Shown here piece after piece: positions 58,869 through 64,000 of a stretch of DNA of 64,000 nt. The position numbers and the translations under genes are program-made. The stretch covers positions 1,966,425 to 2,030,424 of the forward strand of contig QANY01004032.1 in the NCBI GenBank assembly GCA_003255025.1, given 5' to 3'. Numbering within the stretch: position 1 is the first letter of the stretch; every line of letters begins with the position of its first letter. The stretch comes from Datisca glomerata. Its lineage: Eukaryota > Streptophyta > Magnoliopsida > Cucurbitales > Datiscaceae. Under the pieces are notes generated by a model. It saw only the letters and a list, made by a program, of their open reading frames with translations. It had not been told where the DNA came from and did no database searches.

Positions 58869-61800
58869 GTTCGAGAACGATGATTTTGAAAACAAGAGCA
58901 TAAGCAACAACTTTGACAATCCCATTCTTAGCGTAGAGTCAGGTGAAAGCGATGAGGATAATTTCGAACCATCTCCGGAAATGTTAAAAATGGTAGAGTC
59001 AGATGAAAAAATAACTCAACCATATCAAGAGTTAACGGAGGTGATAAATTTGGGATTGGAGGGAGAGACGAAAGAAGTCCAAATCGGCACTTCTATGACA
59101 AGCCAAGGCCGCCGAGAATTAATTGACTTACTCAAAGAGTATATTGATGTCTTTGCATGGTCTTACCAAGATATGCCAGGACTTGACACTGATATCGTGG
59201 TTCATCATTTGCCACTTATGCCCGAAAGTAAACCAGTGCGACAAAAGTTAAGGAAAATGAAACCAGACATGCTGGTACAGATCAAAGAAGAAGTTAAAAA
59301 GCAAGTAGATGCGGGTTTTCTAGAAGTAGCAAAATATCCTGAATGGGTTGCTAACATAGTCCCAGTGCTGAAGAAAAATGGGAAAGTAAGGGTGTGCGTC
59401 GATTATAGAGATTTAAATCGGGCAAGCCCCAAGGATAATTTTCCATTACCCCATATCGATGTCTTAGTAGATAACACTGCGGGACATTCAACCTTCTCTT
59501 TCATGGATGGTTTTTCGGGGTATAACCAAATCAAAATGGCTCCTGAAGACCGTGAAAAGATGACTTTTATAACTTTGTGGGGTACATTTTGTTATAAGGT
59601 TATGCCATTTGGTCTGAAGAATGCAGGGGCAACTTACCAGCGGGCAATGGTAACATTGTTTCATGATATGATGCATAAAGAAATCGAAGTGTACGTTGAT
59701 GATATGATTGCCAAATCACGTCAAGGAGAAGATCATACGGTCACTCTACGAAAACTATTTAGACGATTGAGAAAATTCCAGTTAAAGCTTAACCCGACGA
59801 AATGTACATTCGCAACGTCTTCGGGGAAACTACTTGGTTTTGTCGTGAGCAAGGAAGGAATAAAAGTTGACCCTGATAAGGTTCGAGCCATCATTGATAT
59901 GCCACCACCTCAAACTCAAAAGGAAGTTAGAGGTTTCTTGGGGAGATTAAATTACATAGCCCGTTTCATCTCACAGCTAACTGCAACTTGTGAACCTATC
60001 TTTAAACTTCTCCGTAAAAGTGATACAGAAGGATGGAATGATGATTGTCAAATTGCTTTTGAGAAAATCAAGCAATACTTGCAAAATCCACCCATACTTG
60101 TTCCTCCAACTCCAGGGCGTCCACTCATTTTGTATCTTACAGTGACAGAAAAATCCATGGGTTGCGTACTTGGTCAGCATGACGCTTCTGGAAGGAAAGA
60201 ACAAGCAATATACTATTTAAGCAAAAGGTTCACAAATTATGAGGCTAATTATTCGATGTTGGAGAAAACGTGTTGTGCATTGGCCTGGGTTGCTCATCGA
60301 CTTAGACAATACATGTTATACCACACCACTTGGTTAATTTCAAAGATGGACCCTATCAAGTATATCTTTGAAAAACCATCACTTTCTGGACGGATTGCTA
60401 AATGGCAAATGTTACTCACGGAATATGATATTGTCTATGTCACGAGGAAGTCAATAAAAGGAAGCGTACTTGCTGATTATCTGGCAGATCAACCAATGCA
60501 AGATTATGAGCCTATGAAGTTTGATTTCCCTGATGAGAGCGTTTCAGTCATATTCAAAAATGAAGAAGAATCTGCAGACCCAGAATTGTGGACAATGCTA
60601 TTTGATGGTGCATCTAATGATGTAGGACATGGAATTGGGGCAATCCTCATATCACCTAAAGGAAATTTTTTTCCATTCACGGCAAAACTATGCTTTGACT
60701 GTACAAATAATGTGGCAGAATATGAGGCATGTTCCATGGGAATTCAAGCAGCTTGTGATATGAAGATAAAGAAGCTTCAAGTGTACGGAGATTCGCTATT
60801 GGTGATACGACAACTGAACGGAGAATGGGAAGCTAGAGACTCTAAGCTAATACCTTATAAAGAACATGTCATTAAGTTAAGTCGAACTTTTGAAGTGATC
60901 TCATTTGACCATACACCCAGAGAGAATAATCAAATCGCAGATGCGCTGGCAACTCTAGCGTCCATGTTTGCTGTAGGCTTTAAGGGAGAAGTTCAACCCA
61001 TAAAAGTTGAGAGGCGAGATTTTCCTGCTCACTGTATGAGCATTGAAGAAGAGCCAGACACAAGACCTTGGTATTACGACATCAAACAGTATATAAAGAA
61101 TGGAGAATATCCATCCAAGGCTTCTGAGAATGATAAACGCACTATTAGAAGATTGTCCATGGGTTTCTTCTTGAATGGTGAAATACTCTACAAAAGAAAC
61201 CATGATATGGTGCTCTTAAGATGTGTTGATGCAAGGGAAGCGAATCAAATCATAGAGGAGGTTCATGAAGGAATTTGTGGAGTTCATGCTAATGGATATA
61301 TGATGGCCAAACAAATCTTGAGAGCAGGATATTATTGGTTAACTCTAGAATCTGACTGCATCAAGTACGCTAGGAGATGTCATAAATGTCAAATTTATGC
61401 GGATAAAATTCACGTACCCGCATCCCCTTTACATGTAATGGCCGCGCCTTGGCCGTTCTCTATGTGGGGCATAGACGTCATTGGTCCCATCACACCCAAA
61501 GCCTCTAACGGGCATCGCTTCATTTTGGTATCTATAGATTATTTTACCAAATGGGTGGAGGCAAGTTCTTATTCAAGTGTAACCAGAAGTGCGGTTGTTA
61601 AGTTTATTAAAAAGGAGATAATTTGTCGATATGGTCTACCTGGAAGGATCATCACAGATAATGGTACAAATTTAAATAACAAGATGATGAAAGAATTATG
61701 TGAGCAATTCAAAATTAAGCATCATAATTCGTCTCCTTATCGTCCAAAAATGAACGGAGCAGTGGAAGCAGCCAATAAGAACATAAAAAGGATCATAGAG

Positions 61801-62316
61801 AAGATGACAGAGGTTTATAAAGATTGGCATGAGATGCTCCCGTTTGCACTGCATGGGTACCGCACATCAGTCCGAACATCAACTGGGGCAACGCCATTCT
61901 CTTTGGTATATGGCATGGAAGCGGTCCTTCCAATTGAGGTGGAAATTCCCTCCCTCAGAGTCTTAATGGAGGCGAAATTAGAAGAAGCAGAGTGGGTACA
62001 GACACGACATGAGCAATTAAATTTCATCGAGGAAAAAAGATTGACGGCATTATGTAGAGGGCAATTATATCAAAGAAAAATGATGCACGCATATGACAAA
62101 AAATTGCGTCCCCGATGTTTCCGAGAAGGAGACTTGGTGTTAAAAAAGATACTCCCATATCAAAAGGATCACCGAGGGAAGTGGACCCCAAATTATGAGG
62201 GACCTTTCATTGTCAAGAAGGCTTTCTCGGGAGGAGCTCTCATGCTAACAAACATGGATGGAGATGATTTACCACACACGGTTAATTCTGATGCAGTCAA
62301 GAAGTACTTCGTTTGA
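58869..62316 (+). CDS. Element B pol: RT, RNase H, second RNase H, integrase
   Basis: Open for about 1148 codons with no stop. RT: 'QVDAGFLEVAKYPEWVANIV' near 59305-59365, 'VCVDYRDLNRA', and Y-V-D-D at 59692-59703. RT-linked RNase H at about 60130-60480 ('YYLSKRFTNYEANYSMLEK'). Second, archaeal-type RNase H at about 60590-60960 with D in 'LFDGASN', E in 'NNVAEYEA', D in 'YGDSLLVI' and D in 'NQIADALATLA'. Integrase: zinc region H-x-G-x-x-x-x-H and C-x2-C near 61263-61390; catalytic Asp at 61474 ('WGIDVIGPI'), Asp at 61657 ('TDNGTN') and Glu at 61765 ('GAVEAANK'), spaced D-D-35-E. It ends with a GPF-type segment and a tail to 62316. It lacks its own start codon: it is exon 2 of a spliced gag-pol, so the reading frame from 58540 is a shadow before 58869. 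Confidence 0.93.
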
Positions 62317-62937
62317 CCACTCTAAGTATGGGAAAATGAAGTTAAAAAAAATGCTAAAACTGTCTCGAATACTAGAGAAATTCTTCTTACATTTTTTTTC
62401 TTCTATTTTCTTTTTCCAAACCATCGTTTGTAAACACTGTTCATCATCAATGAAGAGCCTTTCTTTTCTTCTTTCTTTCCCAGTTGACAAACACATATAC
62501 TTCATCTTCTCTTTATTTCCATTATTTCTCTTAGTTCTAAGATATCATTAATTACTCTTGAAATAACTCAGAAGAATAAACTTGGTCAGTTGAAAGCTAA
62601 TTGGAAAAAAAATGGAACTAAGAAAGGTGACCTGATTGTAAAGTAAAATCTAAAAAGTCATCACGAGGAAGGTCAATATGCGCATGACAAAGGCTAATTT
62701 TCTTATAAAGGTTCACAATCATGCATAGCATGCAAGCATTCAAAATCACTACTTTACATTTATGTTCAAGAATTACAATGCGTAGACATACACCACATTA
62801 GTTGTTTGACAAATTCAGGTGCATGAATCACTTAATGATATTCTTTCGAAATTCACACATGACCTTCCAAAATTTAAAGCATGCATTAGTCTAGCTTTTG
62901 TTGTCATGAGACTTGCATAAGTCAACATCAACATCAA
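62317..62937. other. 3' untranslated part of element B
   Basis: AT-rich DNA between the pol stop and the tandem repeats. No further coding frame is recognised. Confidence 0.5.
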
Positions 62938-63450
62938 TTAATATGGTTAAATCGAACCCGAATTGAGTCGAGGTTGAAGCCCGGTGTCAGCGCCGGGTCC
63001 ATTTCCTTTTCAATTAATGTGGTTAAATCGAACCTGAATTGAGTCGAGGTCGAACCCCGGTGTCAGCGTCGGGTCCATTTCCTTTTCAATAAATGTGGTT
63101 AAATCGAACCCGATTTGAGTCGAGGTCGAAGCCCGGTGTCAGCTCCGGGTCCATTTCCTTTTCAATTAATGTGGTTAAATCGAACCCGAATTAAGTCGAG
63201 ATCGAAGCCTGCATCCACCCAGGTTCGTTTTCCTTTTCAGATATCTTCGGATAAATCGAACCCGACTTCATCACGGTCGAAGCCTGGTGTCAGCGCCTGG
63301 TCCATTTCAAATATCTCAATTAAATTGAACCCGACTTCGTCGCGGTCGAAGCCCGGTGTCAGCGCCTGATCCATTTCAAATATCTCAGTTAAATCGAACC
63401 CGCATTGAGCGAAGTCGAAGCCTGTGTCTATCCAGGTCCATTTCGCACCA
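62938..63450 (+). repeat. Tandem repeat of ~76 then ~70 bp, seven copies
   Basis: Anchors reading GGTTAAATCGAACC or a variant occur at 62945, 63021, 63097, 63173, 63250, 63319 and 63389. Spacings are 76, 76, 76, 77, 69 and 70. Units contain a GCCCGGTGTCAGCGCCGGG-like hairpin (CCCGG/CCGGG). The last three copies are shorter and differ from the first four, which look freshest. This lies in the 3' untranslated part of element B, where Tat/Ogre elements often carry tandem repeats. Confidence 0.88.
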
Positions 63451-63565
63451 TCTCATAGAGCCTTATTTAGTCGAGGTTTTTATTCCCTATTTCATATATT
63501 ATTGTACCAATCAAAATACTTATCTACGCCTTTGTACACATTCTGAGATCAGAACCGTGCTCAAT

Positions 63566-63576
63566 GAGGGCAGCGG
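63566..63576 (+). other. Polypurine tract of element B
   Basis: GAGGGCAGCGG ends at the LTR start. It marks where plus-strand DNA synthesis would begin. One C interrupts it twice, so it is less pure than in many elements. Confidence 0.5.
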
Positions 63577-64000
63577 TAGATACCGTATTTTATCCGGCCT
63601 AATACATGAAATATACATGCTTTATATTTTGACTCTTTTAATAATCCAAGACTATATGTATAATTTGAAAACTAATCCAATACTAAAATAAGAAAAGTGG
63701 TCCAAAGACTAAAAAGTAAAAATTGAAAAAAGAGGATTAAAAAAATAAAAATTGAAAAAAAGACTAAAAGTAAAAAAGGCAAACCCTAATTTTGCCTATA
63801 AATAGGAATGAAGTCTTCACTTAAGGGGAGGTCTTTTGGGGAGTAAAAAAAAGGGGGAAGTCATTTTTTAGAGTGAGAAAGAGAGGTGATTTTAGAGAGA
63901 GGAAGAGGTTCTACACTTCTATTATCTTCATCTTCTTCCATTTCTTATTCTCAAGGTAGCTTAATTGTTTGGTACATTTGTTCATAATATATTTTGTTCA
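63577..64000 (+). repeat. 3' LTR of element B, start only
   Basis: Begins at about TAGATACCGTATTTTATCC after the purine tract; the usual TG appears as TA. It contains a TATA box and a GA-rich leader. It runs past the window edge. Confidence 0.6.
63797..63804 (+). promoter_or_regulatory. TATA box in the element B LTR
   Basis: TATAAATA in the context GCCTATAAATAGG, preceded by an A/G-rich tract, lies about 220 bases into the LTR. Transcription of the element would start about 30 bases downstream. Confidence 0.65.

Larger units (their letters stand above)
51300..64000 (+). mobile_element. Ty3/gypsy element of the Tat/Ogre lineage (element B)
   Basis: Order: LTR (to 52092), primer site (52096), ORF1, gag, protease, G-patch-like part, intron, pol (RT-RNase H-second RNase H-integrase), tandem repeats, and the start of the 3' LTR at about 63577. 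The second, archaeal-type RNase H between the RT-linked RNase H and integrase, the extra ORF before gag, and the intron are known marks of Tat/Ogre elements. ORF1, gag and protease carry stops and shifts while pol is open, so the element is defective as it stands. The window ends inside the 3' LTR. Confidence 0.92.

Noticed and set aside
63115..63691. Two ORFs with repeated 'SRSKP' words at the right end
   Set aside because: They translate the tandem repeat; periodicity is nucleotide-level and not codon-constrained.

Overview
The window is nuclear DNA of a flowering plant, most likely a eudicot. It is AT-rich, its two multi-exon genes have GT-AG introns, and most of the rest is transposable elements in various states of decay. 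I cannot name the species. There is one ambiguous base, at 5200, at the end of an (AT)n run.

Three genes look intact. An aldo-keto reductase of the auxin-induced/IN2-2/perakine reductase type lies at 9266-11150 (+, five exons, 342 aa). A plastid-type beta carbonic anhydrase, BCA5-like, lies at 14798-17403 (+, nine exons, 322 aa). A small secreted proline-rich PELPK-type cell-wall protein lies at 48704-49093 (-, one exon, 129 aa). Host-gene remnants are three decayed DC1 (C1-like zinc finger) fragments on the minus strand at 17.8-19.06, 38.5-38.7 and 43.0-44.0 kb, and a broken JmjC histone demethylase fragment at 46.7-48.1 kb that lies 3' of a CACTA-type terminus.

Layout: 0.5-2.7 kb, a Helitron with diagnostic ends beside a second Helitron-like hairpin. 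3.5-3.7 kb, an RNase H scrap. 3.96-8.58 kb, a Ty1/copia element with both LTRs, a GC-rich leader and most of pol deleted. 9.2-11.2 kb, the reductase. 12.5-13.7 kb, a TIR DNA transposon with a 9-bp target duplication. 14.8-17.4 kb, the carbonic anhydrase. 20.1-20.9 kb, a copia scrap interrupted by Ty3/gypsy element A of the Tat/Ogre lineage (minus strand, 20.89-30.96 kb, decayed). 30.9-36.7 kb, an endogenous pararetrovirus (Caulimoviridae) fragment with leader, primer site, movement-protein and coat-protein regions, all interrupted. 37.0-38.2 and 40.7-43.0 kb, two more copia fragments. 38.8-40.7 kb, GC-rich and short-motif repeats. 50.6-51.3 kb, the 5' end of another gypsy element. 51.3 kb to the window edge, Tat/Ogre element B (plus strand), a second member of the same family as A.

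Element B is the most informative unit. It has a 5' LTR portion, a tRNA-type primer site, a large ORF1 (globular domain plus coiled coil), gag with a variant zinc knuckle, a protease, a G-patch-like segment, a 284-bp intron whose removal fuses gag-pro in frame to pol, and an uninterrupted pol of about 1148 codons (RT, RNase H, second RNase H, integrase). Seven copies of a 69-77 bp tandem repeat follow, then the start of the 3' LTR. Upstream parts of B carry stops and frameshifts; pol does not. Element A has the same architecture and the same intron but is broken throughout. I see no bacterial-style system, CRISPR array or rRNA/tRNA gene, and no clearly new pathway. The most worthwhile leads are the intron and G-patch organisation of the Tat/Ogre pair, the rearranged pararetrovirus leader, and the short-motif array at 39.8-40.7 kb.
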